A stretch of DNA of 6,328 nt from Desulfovibrio sp. (GTDB lineage: Bacteria > Desulfobacterota > Desulfovibrionia > Desulfovibrionales > Desulfovibrionaceae), in the NCBI GenBank assembly GCA_020217165.1, contig JAIWOE010000205.1, positions 1-6,328 of the forward strand, written 5' to 3'. The position numbers and the translations under genes were made by a program. This document shows, piece by piece, positions 1-5,291 of the stretch. Positions within the stretch are counted from its first letter, which is position 1, and every line of letters begins with the position of its first letter. The notes beneath the pieces are model-generated. The model searched no databases. It was not told the DNA's origin and worked only from the letters and a program-made list of their open reading frames with translations.

Positions 1-228
1 GGCCATGAAGCCCGCGGCCTGTTCGTGCCGGGCCAGCACGTGGCGGATGCGCCGGCGCTGTTGCCAGTCCGTAGCCAGGGCGTCATAAATGGGCAGATTG
101 GCGCCGCCGGGAATGCCGGCCACCACCTCCACGCCCTGTCTGGCCAGCAACTCCACAATGATCTGCGCGCCCGTGCATGGCGTTCCGGATGCTGCGGAAG
201 CGTCCTGCGGATGATCCTGTTGATCCAT
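1..228 (-). CDS. ilvB: Acetolactate synthase large subunit, N-terminal part (cut by window edge)
   Basis: This is the first 76 codons of a thiamine-diphosphate enzyme that condenses two pyruvates to acetolactate (or pyruvate with 2-ketobutyrate), the first common step of valine, leucine and isoleucine synthesis. After a variable 17-residue lead comes the family's opening pattern TGAQIIVELLARQGVEVVAGIPGG (in two parts: residues 19-31 and 32-42), then NLPIYDAL (44-51). The motif RHEQAAGFMA (67-76) holds the conserved Glu69 that activates the thiamine cofactor. The ATG at 228 is preceded by GAGGAGG about eight bases upstream. The rest of the gene lies beyond position 1. Other thiamine-diphosphate enzymes such as glyoxylate carboligase share this fold, but the Val/Leu-rich leader and terminator just upstream (356-466, 293-332) argue for the biosynthetic acetolactate synthase. 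A small subunit gene (ilvN/ilvH) would be expected beyond the left edge. Confidence 0.9.
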   Translation of the reverse strand, partial: MDQQDHPQDASAASGTPCTGAQIIVELLARQGVEVVAGIPGGANLPIYDALATDWQQRRRIRHVLARHEQAAGFMA

Positions 229-292
229 GGTGCAACCCTCCTCGGCTGATCCTCAAGTTGGCCTGCGCGGTGCCGGGGGGGGTGCTGGCGTG

Positions 293-332
293 CAACAAAA
301 CACCCCGCTGGCGACGCGCGCCGGCGGGGTGT
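293..332 (-). terminator. Intrinsic terminator in the ilvB leader (attenuator)
   Basis: Read on the minus strand, a 14-pair stem (332-319 with 313-300; one position, 323/309, is not Watson-Crick) closes a 5-base loop (318-314) and is followed directly by TTTTGTTG. This is a textbook rho-independent terminator shape. It lies between the end of the Val/Leu-rich leader peptide (stop at 356) and the ilvB start (228), so it would end transcription before ilvB rather than after a gene. That position is what defines an attenuator. Confidence 0.85.
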
Positions 333-381
333 GCAAGACGAGTATGCCTGTGAGACTACATCGCCACCACCACGGCGCGCA
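315..381 (-). promoter_or_regulatory. Candidate antiterminator pairing of the ilvB attenuator
   Basis: On the minus strand TGCGCGCCG (381-373, within the leader codons for Leu-Arg-Ala-Val) is complementary to CGGCGCGCG (323-315) over nine pairs, one of them G-U. The second segment covers the upstream arm tip and loop of the terminator (293-332), so both structures cannot form together. A ribosome stalled on the Val run near 406-395 would leave 381-373 free to pair and allow read-through. A ribosome at the stop codon (358-356) would mask it and let the terminator form. A third pairing, CGCCACC (431-425) with GGTGGCG (368-362), could serve as the early pause hairpin. The complementarity is seen; the mechanism is inferred by analogy with enterobacterial ilv, leu, his and trp attenuators. 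Confidence 0.6.
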
Positions 382-466
382 ACAGAACCTCGCGTACTAC
401 GACGACGCTGGCCACAGCCCGTAGGGTGGCGGAAAGGTTCATGGCGGGGGCGTGATGATGATGCAT
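356..466 (-). CDS. ilvB leader peptide, Val/Leu-rich (attenuation peptide)
   Basis: A short reading frame ends at TAG (358-356), 24 bases before the attenuator stem. From the ATG at 466 it encodes 36 residues; from the in-frame ATG at 442 it encodes 28. The core reads AVASVVVVREVLLRAVVVAM, so nine Val and four Leu fall in the last 28 residues, with one run of four Val codons and another of three. The enterobacterial ilvB leader peptide IvbL also has a VVVVR block. The peptide itself probably has no function; a ribosome stalled for lack of charged tRNA-Val or tRNA-Leu would sense supply. AGGA lies ten bases before the 466 start, whereas the 442 start has no visible ribosome binding site. Starting at 466 adds MHHHHAPA in front. 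The start is uncertain; the frame and its composition are clear. Confidence 0.8.
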   Translation of the reverse strand: MHHHHAPAMNLSATLRAVASVVVVREVLLRAVVVAM

Positions 467-471
467 GGGGC

Positions 472-501
472 ATTGGTCCTGCAAAATGGAGAAAAAGTCA
501 A
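472..501 (-). promoter_or_regulatory. Possible promoter of the ilvB leader transcript
   Basis: The minus strand carries TTGACT (501-496), a near-consensus -35 box, followed after 18 bases by the poor -10 match ACCAAT (477-472). The -35 box overlaps the TGA stop of the cysteine-rich gene (500-498). The -10 is weak, and a start just downstream would leave almost no 5' UTR for the ATG at 466, which would favour the 442 start for the leader peptide. Transcription entering from the upstream cysteine-rich gene is an alternative. Confidence 0.3.
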
Positions 502-782
502 CCCCTGTTTGGGGGATCCGGCCGGTGGGGGGGCTGGCCCGTGAACAGGGCTTCCCAGTCCAGGGGGGCGAGGCTTTCCTCGTTCTTGCGCTGCAGCCAG
601 GCCCAGCCCTGCGGCGGGATGCAGCCCACGGGGATGTGGTTGACGAACTGCCGGCCGCCCAGCACGCAGCTGCAGCTCCACCCGCAGATGTCGCAGGTGC
701 AGCCGCCGGTCTTCAGGCACTCCTTGAGCACGCCGGCACGGTCGCAGCAGGTGTCGCACAGCAGCAGAAATGCGCGCGGCAT
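498..782 (-). CDS. Hypothetical cysteine-rich small protein, 94 aa
   Basis: I do not recognise this protein. It has ten cysteines in its first 54 residues (9, 12, 13, 22, 28, 30, 33, 37, 39 and 54), arranged as CDTCC near the N-terminus and then CTCDICGWSCSC at 28-39. This suggests a metal- or cluster-binding module. The C-terminal half lacks Cys and ends in a Pro-rich tail (PPHRPDPPNRG). A short hydrophobic stretch (AFLLL, 4-8) is too brief for a membrane segment, and no convincing signal peptide is seen. The ATG at 782 follows GGGAG seven bases upstream; a longer frame to 884 exists but lacks that support. The gene is divergent from desulforedoxin, 122 bases away, and its stop codon overlaps the possible -35 box of the ilvB leader. 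A link to iron or redox metabolism is only a guess from Cys content and position. Confidence 0.7.
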   Translation of the reverse strand: MPRAFLLLCDTCCDRAGVLKECLKTGGCTCDICGWSCSCVLGGRQFVNHIPVGCIPPQGWAWLQRKNEESLAPLDWEALFTGQPPHRPDPPNRG

Positions 783-812
783 GGAACACTCCCGAGGTTT
801 CCGTGATTCCCC

Positions 813-842
813 TTGCACGAAACAGCACGGGCAGTGTATAGC
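813..842 (+). promoter_or_regulatory. Candidate dsr promoter
   Basis: TTGCAC (813-818) and TATAGC (837-842) are separated by 18 bases, a reasonable sigma-70-type promoter 63 bases before the dsr start codon. The opposite strand over the same -10 reads TATACA, so the cysteine-rich gene may fire divergently from overlapping DNA, although no good -35 is seen on that strand. Confidence 0.45.
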
Positions 843-866
843 CATCCCAGACCAACCGCAATCCCC

Positions 867-882
867 GCGGGCTTTTGCCCGC
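867..882 (+). other. Hairpin in the dsr 5' UTR
   Basis: GCGGGC (867-872), TTTT loop (873-876), GCCCGC (877-882) form a perfect six-pair GC stem. It lies nine bases upstream of the dsr ribosome binding site (892-898) and would be in the transcript if the promoter at 813-842 is used. No T-tract follows, so it is not a terminator. It may stabilise the short mRNA. Confidence 0.4.
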
Positions 883-904
883 ACCAGCCCGAAGGAGGAG
901 ACCC

Positions 905-1018
905 ATGGCGAACGAAGGCGACGTGTACAAGTGCGAACTGTGTGGCCAGGTGGTGAAAGTGCTGGAAGAAGGCGGCGGCACGCTGGTGTGCTGCGGCGAG
1001 GATATGGTCAAGCAATAG
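905..1018 (+). CDS. dsr: Desulforedoxin
   Basis: This 37-codon gene encodes desulforedoxin, a small homodimeric rubredoxin-like electron carrier with one iron per subunit held by four cysteines. The four ligands are visible as CELC (10-13) and the adjacent pair CC (29-30), counting the initiator Met; the side-by-side last pair distinguishes desulforedoxin from rubredoxin. Without Met the protein is 36 residues and, from memory, identical to the D. gigas protein. The same module forms the N-terminal domain of desulfoferrodoxin (superoxide reductase, rbo), where it is fused to a second iron domain; here it stands alone, with a stop after MVKQ. AAGGAGG (892-898) sits six bases before the ATG. 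The gene has its own candidate promoter and a strong terminator (1086-1116), so it is probably monocistronic. The physiological partner cannot be read from the sequence. Confidence 0.97.
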
Positions 1019-1085
1019 GCATTGCGCCACAGGCCCCGGCCGTTGGCCCGCACCGGGCACCACGGTCATGCCGATGAGACCTGCG

Positions 1086-1116
1086 CAGGGGGGAGCCATC
1101 CCCCCTGTTGTTGTTT
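1086..1116 (+). terminator. Rho-independent terminator after dsr
   Basis: A perfect nine-pair stem, CAGGGGGGA (1086-1094) with TCCCCCCTG (1099-1107), closes a GCCA loop and is followed by TTGTTGTTT. It lies 67 bases after the dsr stop and 41 bases before the next gene, separating the two transcription units. Confidence 0.9.
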
Positions 1117-1157
1117 CAACCACCACGGCGCCAAGCGCGCAACAGGAGCGTCACGCC

Positions 1158-1811
1158 ATGCGGAAGAATCAGTATCTTATCGATAACATGTCCATGCACG
1201 AGTCGTGGCGGCTCTTCAAGATTATGGCCGAAATCGTGGACGGGTTCGACACCTTGAGCGACCTGGGGGCCGCCGTGTCCATCTTCGGCTCGGCCCGGGT
1301 GCAGGAGGGCGATCCCATGTATGAGGAGACCCGCAAGCTCGCCCGCAAGCTCTCCGAGGCGGGCTATGCCGTCATCACCGGCGGCGGGCCGGGCATCATG
1401 GAGGCTGGCAACCGCGGGGCGAGCGAGGCTGGCGGTCCCAGCGTGGGGCTGAACATCGAACTGCCCCACGAGCAGGCCCCCAATCCCTACCAGAACGTGC
1501 GTTGCAGCTTCAACTATTTTTTCGTGCGCAAGATCATGTTCGTCAAGTACGCCATGGCCTACGTGGTCATGCCCGGGGGGGTGGGCACCCTGGACGAACT
1601 GTTCGAGGCCGCGGTGCTCTCCCAGACCAAGCGCATCAAGCCTTTTCCCATTATCCTGTACCAGGAATCCTTCTGGAGCGGGCTCATGGACTGGATTCGG
1701 GAAACCATGTGCAGCCGCGGGTTTGTCAATGAGGAAGAGCTGGACATGTTTACGATCATGAACACCCCAGAAGAGGTGGTGCAGTATATCAAGCGGCACG
1801 TGATTCTGTAG
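1158..1811 (+). CDS. LOG family protein (TIGR00730-type Rossmann fold, nucleotide 5'-monophosphate phosphoribohydrolase-like)
   Basis: The 217-residue product belongs to the LOG / lysine-decarboxylase-like family, whose studied members cleave the N-glycosidic bond of nucleoside 5'-monophosphates such as cytokinin ribotides or AMP. The Rossmann-like core starts at AAVSIFGSAR (38-47). The two family signatures follow: GGGPGIMEAGNRGA (75-88) and PGGVGTLDE (139-147), with the conserved Arg-Lys pair at 124-125 and catalytic-type Glu147. About 35 residues precede the core (an IDNMSMHESWRLFKIMAE-type segment), as in the longer bacterial LOG forms. The ATG at 1158 has AGGAG nine bases upstream; a longer frame back to 1068 runs through the dsr terminator and is unlikely. 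In a sulfate reducer the substrate is probably a purine nucleotide in salvage or turnover rather than a plant hormone. Older databases mislabel such proteins as lysine decarboxylase; the motif set does not support that activity. Confidence 0.9.
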   Translation: MRKNQYLIDNMSMHESWRLFKIMAEIVDGFDTLSDLGAAVSIFGSARVQEGDPMYEETRKLARKLSEAGYAVITGGGPGIMEAGNRGASEAGGPSVGLNIELPHEQAPNPYQNVRCSFNYFFVRKIMFVKYAMAYVVMPGGVGTLDELFEAAVLSQTKRIKPFPIILYQESFWSGLMDWIRETMCSRGFVNEEELDMFTIMNTPEEVVQYIKRHVIL

Positions 1812-1901
1812 CGCGGCCAGGGTGCGCCATCTTGACCACCGGCGGCAAAGGGTTCAAGGTGATGCGCTTTGTTGCACCCTCTTACCCACCCCATTGCCGT
1901 C

Positions 1902-2765
1902 ATGCATGAATCCAGCAGCGCGCGCCTGCGCATCACCTGTGCGGACCGTCCGGGCATCGTGGCCGCGGTCAGCAATTTCCTGTATTCCCACGGGGCCAAC
2001 ATCACGTTCCTGGACCAGTATTCCACGGACCCCGAGGGCGGCGTGTTCTTCATGCGTCTGGAATTCCAGACCCCGCACCTGGACCTGACCCGCCCGGCCC
2101 TGGAGAGCGCGTTTCAGAACGTGGTGGCGGACCGCTTTGCCATGGAGTGGAGCATCCGCTACAGCGCAGATACCAAGCGCATGGCCATCCTCGTCTCCGG
2201 CCAGGAACATTGCCTGCTGGAACTCTTGTGGCGCTGGTCCCGGGCGGAGCTGGACTGCGACATCCGCATGGTCCTCAGCAATCATCCCGTGCATCGGGAA
2301 GCGGTGGAGGCCTTCGGCATTCCCTACCACTACATTGCCGAGGCCGCGGACGATCGCGCCGCCGCCGAAGCCCGCATGCTGGAGTTGCTGGAAGGCCAGG
2401 TGGATGTGGTGGTGCTGGCGCGATACATGCGGATTTTGTCCGCCGACTTCGTCTCCCGCTTTCCCGAATCCATCATCAATATCCATCATTCCTTCCTGCC
2501 GGCCTTTCCCGGGGCAGATCCCTACCGCCAGGCCAAAGACCGTGGCGTAAAGCTCATCGGCGCCACGGCCCACTACGTCACCGAGGAGCTGGACGCCGGC
2601 CCCATCATCGAGCAGGACGTGACCCGCGTGAGCCATCGGCAGAGCGTGGAGGAGTTGCGCCGCCTGGGGCGCGACATCGAACGCCAGGTGCTGGCGAGGG
2701 CCGTGCGGCTGCATCTGGAGGATCGCATCATCGTCCACCAGAACAAGACCATCGTGTTCCGCTAG
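1902..2765 (+). CDS. purU: Formyltetrahydrofolate deformylase
   Basis: The enzyme hydrolyses 10-formyl-tetrahydrofolate to formate and tetrahydrofolate, balancing the one-carbon pool and supplying formate. An N-terminal ACT domain (about 7-85, with [21 protein letters not shown] at 14-34 in family form) precedes a formyltransferase-fold catalytic domain (about 90-287). The catalytic triad of the fold is present: Asn193 and His195 in [10 protein letters not shown], and Asp231 in LDAGPI, with the same 36-residue spacing as in PurN. The ACT domain separates it from PurN, and it ends in the usual NKTIVFR tail. At 287 residues it has family length. I chose the ATG at 1902 because the N-terminus then aligns with E. 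coli PurU without a gap; however, it has no clear ribosome binding site. TTG at 1869 or 1872, with AAGGTGAT just upstream, would add 10-11 residues. The gap from the LOG gene is 90 bases without a clear terminator. Confidence 0.93.
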   Translation: MHESSSARLRITCADRPGIVAAVSNFLYSHGANITFLDQYSTDPEGGVFFMRLEFQTPHLDLTRPALESAFQNVVADRFAMEWSIRYSADTKRMAILVSGQEHCLLELLWRWSRAELDCDIRMVLSNHPVHREAVEAFGIPYHYIAEAADDRAAAEARMLELLEGQVDVVVLARYMRILSADFVSRFPESIINIHHSFLPAFPGADPYRQAKDRGVKLIGATAHYVTEELDAGPIIEQDVTRVSHRQSVEELRRLGRDIERQVLARAVRLHLEDRIIVHQNKTIVFR

Positions 2766-2780
2766 CAGGCGGCTGGCTGC

Positions 2781-3338
2781 TCACTCGGTGAGTTCACGGA
2801 TCACGCGACAGGGATTGCCTGCGGCGAACACGCCCTCCGGCATGTCTCGCGTCACGACACTCCCGGCCCCGATGACCGTGCGTGAGCCAATGCGCACGCC
2901 GGGCAGGATGAGCGCCCCGCCCCCCACCCACACGTCCGAGCCGATTTCCACCGGCTTGCCGAACTCCTCCCTCCGGCGCTGTTCGGCATTGAGGGGGTGC
3001 AGGGGCGTATAGATCTGCACCGCAGGGCCAAAGAGGGTGAAGCTGCCAATGCGCACGGGGCACACATCCAGCACCACGCAGTTGAAGTTGAAGAACACCC
3101 GCTCGCCCAGCTCAATGTTGGACCCGTAATCACAGAAGAACGGCGGCTGCATCCATACCGTGTCGCCGCCGGCGCCAAACAGATCCATGAGCAGACGCCT
3201 CCGCACGTCCTGCTCCGCCTCGCGGGTGGCGTTCAGGGCCTGACACAGATCGCGGGCGCGTTCCCGGGCCGTGACAAGTTCAATGTCCAGAGGGTCATAG
3301 GGTTCGCCGGCCAGCATCTTTTGGCGTTCCGTTTTCAC
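2781..3338 (-). CDS. Maltose/galactoside O-acetyltransferase family protein (hexapeptide repeat)
   Basis: This 185-residue protein resembles Maa and LacA, which transfer acetyl from acetyl-CoA to the 6-hydroxyl of sugars. The N-terminal Maa domain shows MLAGEPYDPLDIEL (8-21) and helices to about 55. A left-handed beta-helix of hexapeptide repeats follows (about 70-180), for example IELGERVFFNFN (75-86), IGSDVWVGGG, and IGSRTVIGAGSVV. His114 in TPLHPLN corresponds to the catalytic His of LacA, and Asn84 and the acidic residue near 18 are also kept, so it should be active. The natural acceptor sugar cannot be told. The start is GTG at 3338, with AAGGAG (3350-3345) seven bases upstream. It is the last gene of the minus-strand run, 93 bases after the zinc-ribbon gene, and it converges on purU with only 15 bases between stop codons. 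Confidence 0.9.
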   Translation of the reverse strand: MKTERQKMLAGEPYDPLDIELVTARERARDLCQALNATREAEQDVRRRLLMDLFGAGGDTVWMQPPFFCDYGSNIELGERVFFNFNCVVLDVCPVRIGSFTLFGPAVQIYTPLHPLNAEQRRREEFGKPVEIGSDVWVGGGALILPGVRIGSRTVIGAGSVVTRDMPEGVFAAGNPCRVIRELTE

Positions 3339-3372
3339 TGGACACTCCTTCTCCCGGCGTTGGGACGTGGAG

Positions 3373-3378
3373 ATTGTA
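3373..3378 (-). promoter_or_regulatory. Possible -10 box for the acetyltransferase gene
   Basis: TACAAT on the minus strand (3378-3373) matches five of six positions of the -10 consensus, and lies 35 bases before the GTG start. The matching -35 region is poor, so this is a weak call. It would give the acetyltransferase a transcript separate from rsfS-gpmI. Confidence 0.3.
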
Positions 3379-3424
3379 CCGTACCGTGGCTGATCCCTGA
3401 CGTGCCTGTACGGGCCGGTGCGGT
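3378..3424 (+). repeat. Imperfect inverted repeat between zinc-ribbon and acetyltransferase genes
   Basis: ACCGTACCG (3378-3386) pairs with CGGTGCGGT (3416-3424) with one T-G pair, and GC/GC (3389-3390 with 3414-3415) extends it past a two-base bulge. The loop is 23 bases. It abuts the possible -10 box and lies eight bases past the zinc-ribbon stop. No T-tract follows on either strand, so a terminator role is doubtful; a regulator-binding site is possible. Confidence 0.3.
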
Positions 3425-3431
3425 GCGGATG

Positions 3432-3674
3432 CTACAGAAAATCCGGGTCGATGCCGGCCTTGCCATTGGCCAGCATGATCTTGAGGAAGGTCAGGGTCCG
3501 CTCGTCCGCCGGGACAATGGGGAACTGGCCCTTGCAGCTGTCGCACTGGGCCAGGGATGGCTGGGTGGGGCCCACCAGGGGCACCTGACGCTGGCAGTGG
3601 GGGCAGGGGTAAAAGAACACCAGCTCCAGGCCCACGGGCTTGACGGGGGTGAGGGGTTTGCGGATGTCGCTCAT
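3432..3674 (-). CDS. Small zinc-ribbon hypothetical protein, 80 aa
   Basis: The 80-residue product has two CxxC knuckles, CPHC (24-27) and CDSC (44-47), with 16 residues between them, the pattern of a zinc ribbon. The strand-rich stretch between them (QRQVPLVGPTQPSLAQ) fits such a fold. The C-terminal part (RTLTFLKIMLANGKAGIDPDFL) looks helical. No signal peptide or membrane segment is seen, so it is probably cytoplasmic. It starts 18 bases after the gpmI stop, with AGGA about 13 bases before the ATG, so it is likely cotranscribed with rsfS and gpmI. I do not recognise a named family. Binding to protein or nucleic acid is typical of such ribbons, but there is no evidence for a specific partner. 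Confidence 0.8.
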   Translation of the reverse strand: MSDIRKPLTPVKPVGLELVFFYPCPHCQRQVPLVGPTQPSLAQCDSCKGQFPIVPADERTLTFLKIMLANGKAGIDPDFL

Positions 3675-3692
3675 GGCAGTGCCGGTCCTATG

Positions 3693-5291
3693 CTAGTGGT
3701 GCGGGGTGGGACGCAGCAGGGAGACGCCGGTCATCTCGCCTCCTGCCGGTGTGGCCAGGCCCATGAGGGCCAGCACCGTGGGGGCCACGTCCCCCAGGCG
3801 GCCGTCATCCAGGCGCGGGGCGACCCCATGGCTGGCCAGGGGATCCCCCGGCGGCAGGATAAGGGCCAGGGGCACGGGATTGGTGCTGTGGGCGGTTTGG
3901 GGGTTGCCCTGGGCGTCCAGCATTTCTTCCGCATTGCCGTGGTCCGCCGTGAGCAGGGTGCGCCAGCCGTGGGCGCGGGCGGTTTCCAGGATCTGTCCCA
4001 CGCAGGCATCCACGGTTTCGGCGGCCTGGATGGCCGCGGGGATGCTCCCGGTGTGGCCCACCATGTCCATGTTTGCCAGATTGCAGACGATGAGGGCGTG
4101 CTTTTTGGCCGACAGGGCCTCCACCAGCAGGCGTGTGACCTCAGGGCAGCTCATCTCGGGCTTGAGGTCATAGGTGGCCACCTCGCGGGGGCTGGGCACC
4201 AGCACGCGCTCTTCCCCGGCAAAGACCTCCTCGCGGCCGCCGGAAAAAAAGTATGTCACGTGGGCGTATTTTTCCGTCTCGGCAATGCGTAGTTGCGCGA
4301 GACCGTGGCCCGCGATGACCTCCCCGAGCACGCTGCTGAGGTCCTGGGGCGCGAAGGCCGCCGGCAGGGGCAGGGTGGCGTCGTAACGGGTCATGGTGGC
4401 AAAGCCGGCCAGGCGGGGCCGCATGGGGCGGGGGTAGGCGTCGAAGCTGTCGTCCCACAGGGCGCGGCAGAGCTGGCGGGCGCGGTCGGCCCGGAAGTTG
4501 AAGAAGAAGATGCCGTCGCCGTCCTGCAGCTGGCCCGTGGCCTGGCCTTCGGAACTGGTGATGACGTGGGGGGCGATGAATTCGTCCGTCTCGCCGGCGT
4601 CGTAGGCTGCCTGGATGAGGGCCGCCGGGTCCGTGGCCGCCGTGGCGCCGCTCAGGGAGACGGGCAGGGTGAGGGCGCGGTGGAAGCGCTCCACCCGATC
4701 CCAGCGTTTGTCGCGGTCCATGGCCCAGTACCGGCCGGTGACGGAGACGATGTTCCCCCAGCCCAGGTCCTGCAGAAAGGCCATGAGCCGCAGCATGTCG
4801 CCGTGGCCGCTGGTGGGGGGTTGGTCCCGGCCGTCCAGGAATACGTGCACCAGGGCCGGCACGCCCTGCTGTTTGGCCAGGGTGAGCAGGGCCTTGAGGT
4901 GGCTGCTGTGGCTGTGCACGCCGCCATCGGACAAAAGACCCATGCAGTGCAGGCGGCCGCCGGCGGCCCTGATGTCCGCCATGAGGGCCAGGAGCACGGG
5001 ATTGGTGAAGAAGGTGCCGTCCTCGATGGCCATGTCGATGCGGGTCATGTCCTGATAGACCACACGGCCTGCGCCCAGGTTCATGTGTCCCACTTCCGAA
5101 TTGCCCATGAAGCCCGCGGGCAGGCCCACGGCGCGGCCGGAGCAGGCCAGCACGGCGCAGGGGGCGTCCTTGACCAGACTGTCCAGCACCGGGGTGCGGG
5201 CCAGGGAAATGGCATTGCCGGGACCGTCGGGCGCCAGGCCGCAGCCGTCCAGGATGAGCAGCAGGACCGGGGAGATGGCGGGAGTGCTCAT
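3693..5291 (-). CDS. gpmI: 2,3-bisphosphoglycerate-independent phosphoglycerate mutase
   Basis: The enzyme interconverts 3- and 2-phosphoglycerate in glycolysis and gluconeogenesis, using two Mn ions and a phosphoserine intermediate instead of 2,3-bisphosphoglycerate. It is 532 residues, slightly longer than the usual 510-515. The alkaline-phosphatase-type metal residues are in place: Asp15 (LDGCG), nucleophile Ser65 in GNSEVGH, Asp409 and His413 in NMDMVGH, Asp450-His451 in TADHGNAE, and His468. The substrate-binding insertion shows SDGGVHSH (121-128), DGRD (153-156), GRYWAMDRD (186-194) and NFRADRARQL (265-274). All key residues are present, so it should be active. Its ATG overlaps the rsfS stop as ATGA (5291-5288), implying translational coupling. 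The zinc-ribbon gene follows 18 bases after its stop. Confidence 0.97.
   Translation of the reverse strand: MSTPAISPVLLLILDGCGLAPDGPGNAISLARTPVLDSLVKDAPCAVLACSGRAVGLPAGFMGNSEVGHMNLGAGRVVYQDMTRIDMAIEDGTFFTNPVLLALMADIRAAGGRLHCMGLLSDGGVHSHSSHLKALLTLAKQQGVPALVHVFLDGRDQPPTSGHGDMLRLMAFLQDLGWGNIVSVTGRYWAMDRDKRWDRVERFHRALTLPVSLSGATAATDPAALIQAAYDAGETDEFIAPHVITSSEGQATGQLQDGDGIFFFNFRADRARQLCRALWDDSFDAYPRPMRPRLAGFATMTRYDATLPLPAAFAPQDLSSVLGEVIAGHGLAQLRIAETEKYAHVTYFFSGGREEVFAGEERVLVPSPREVATYDLKPEMSCPEVTRLLVEALSAKKHALIVCNLANMDMVGHTGSIPAAIQAAETVDACVGQILETARAHGWRTLLTADHGNAEEMLDAQGNPQTAHSTNPVPLALILPPGDPLASHGVAPRLDDGRLGDVAPTVLALMGLATPAGGEMTGVSLLRPTPHH

Noticed and set aside
498..515. Possible terminator for the cysteine-rich gene (CCCC-AAACA-GGGG then TTGACTTTTT, minus strand)
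   Set aside because: The stem has only four pairs and overlaps the stop codon; too weak to call, and the T-rich stretch may instead be the promoter spacer of the ilvB leader.
439..1053. Long minus-strand open frame of 204 codons across dsr
   Set aside because: It is antisense to the certain dsr gene and overlaps the cysteine-rich gene in another frame. Its composition is typical of a GC-rich shadow frame.
1068..1157. Upstream extension of the LOG gene to ATG 1068
   Set aside because: The extension would translate the dsr terminator stem; the ATG at 1158 has a proper ribosome binding site and fits family length.
2763..2793. Possible bidirectional terminator between purU and the acetyltransferase gene
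   Set aside because: Only short stems are present (AGCAG with CTGCT; CTCAC-TCG-GTGAG) and no T-tract follows on either strand.
2997..4292. Plus-strand open frame of 431 codons antisense to gpmI, the zinc-ribbon gene and the acetyltransferase
   Set aside because: It crosses three well-supported minus-strand genes and their gaps, and its translation (Gly, His, Gln and Val rich) has no family pattern; it is a GC-driven shadow.
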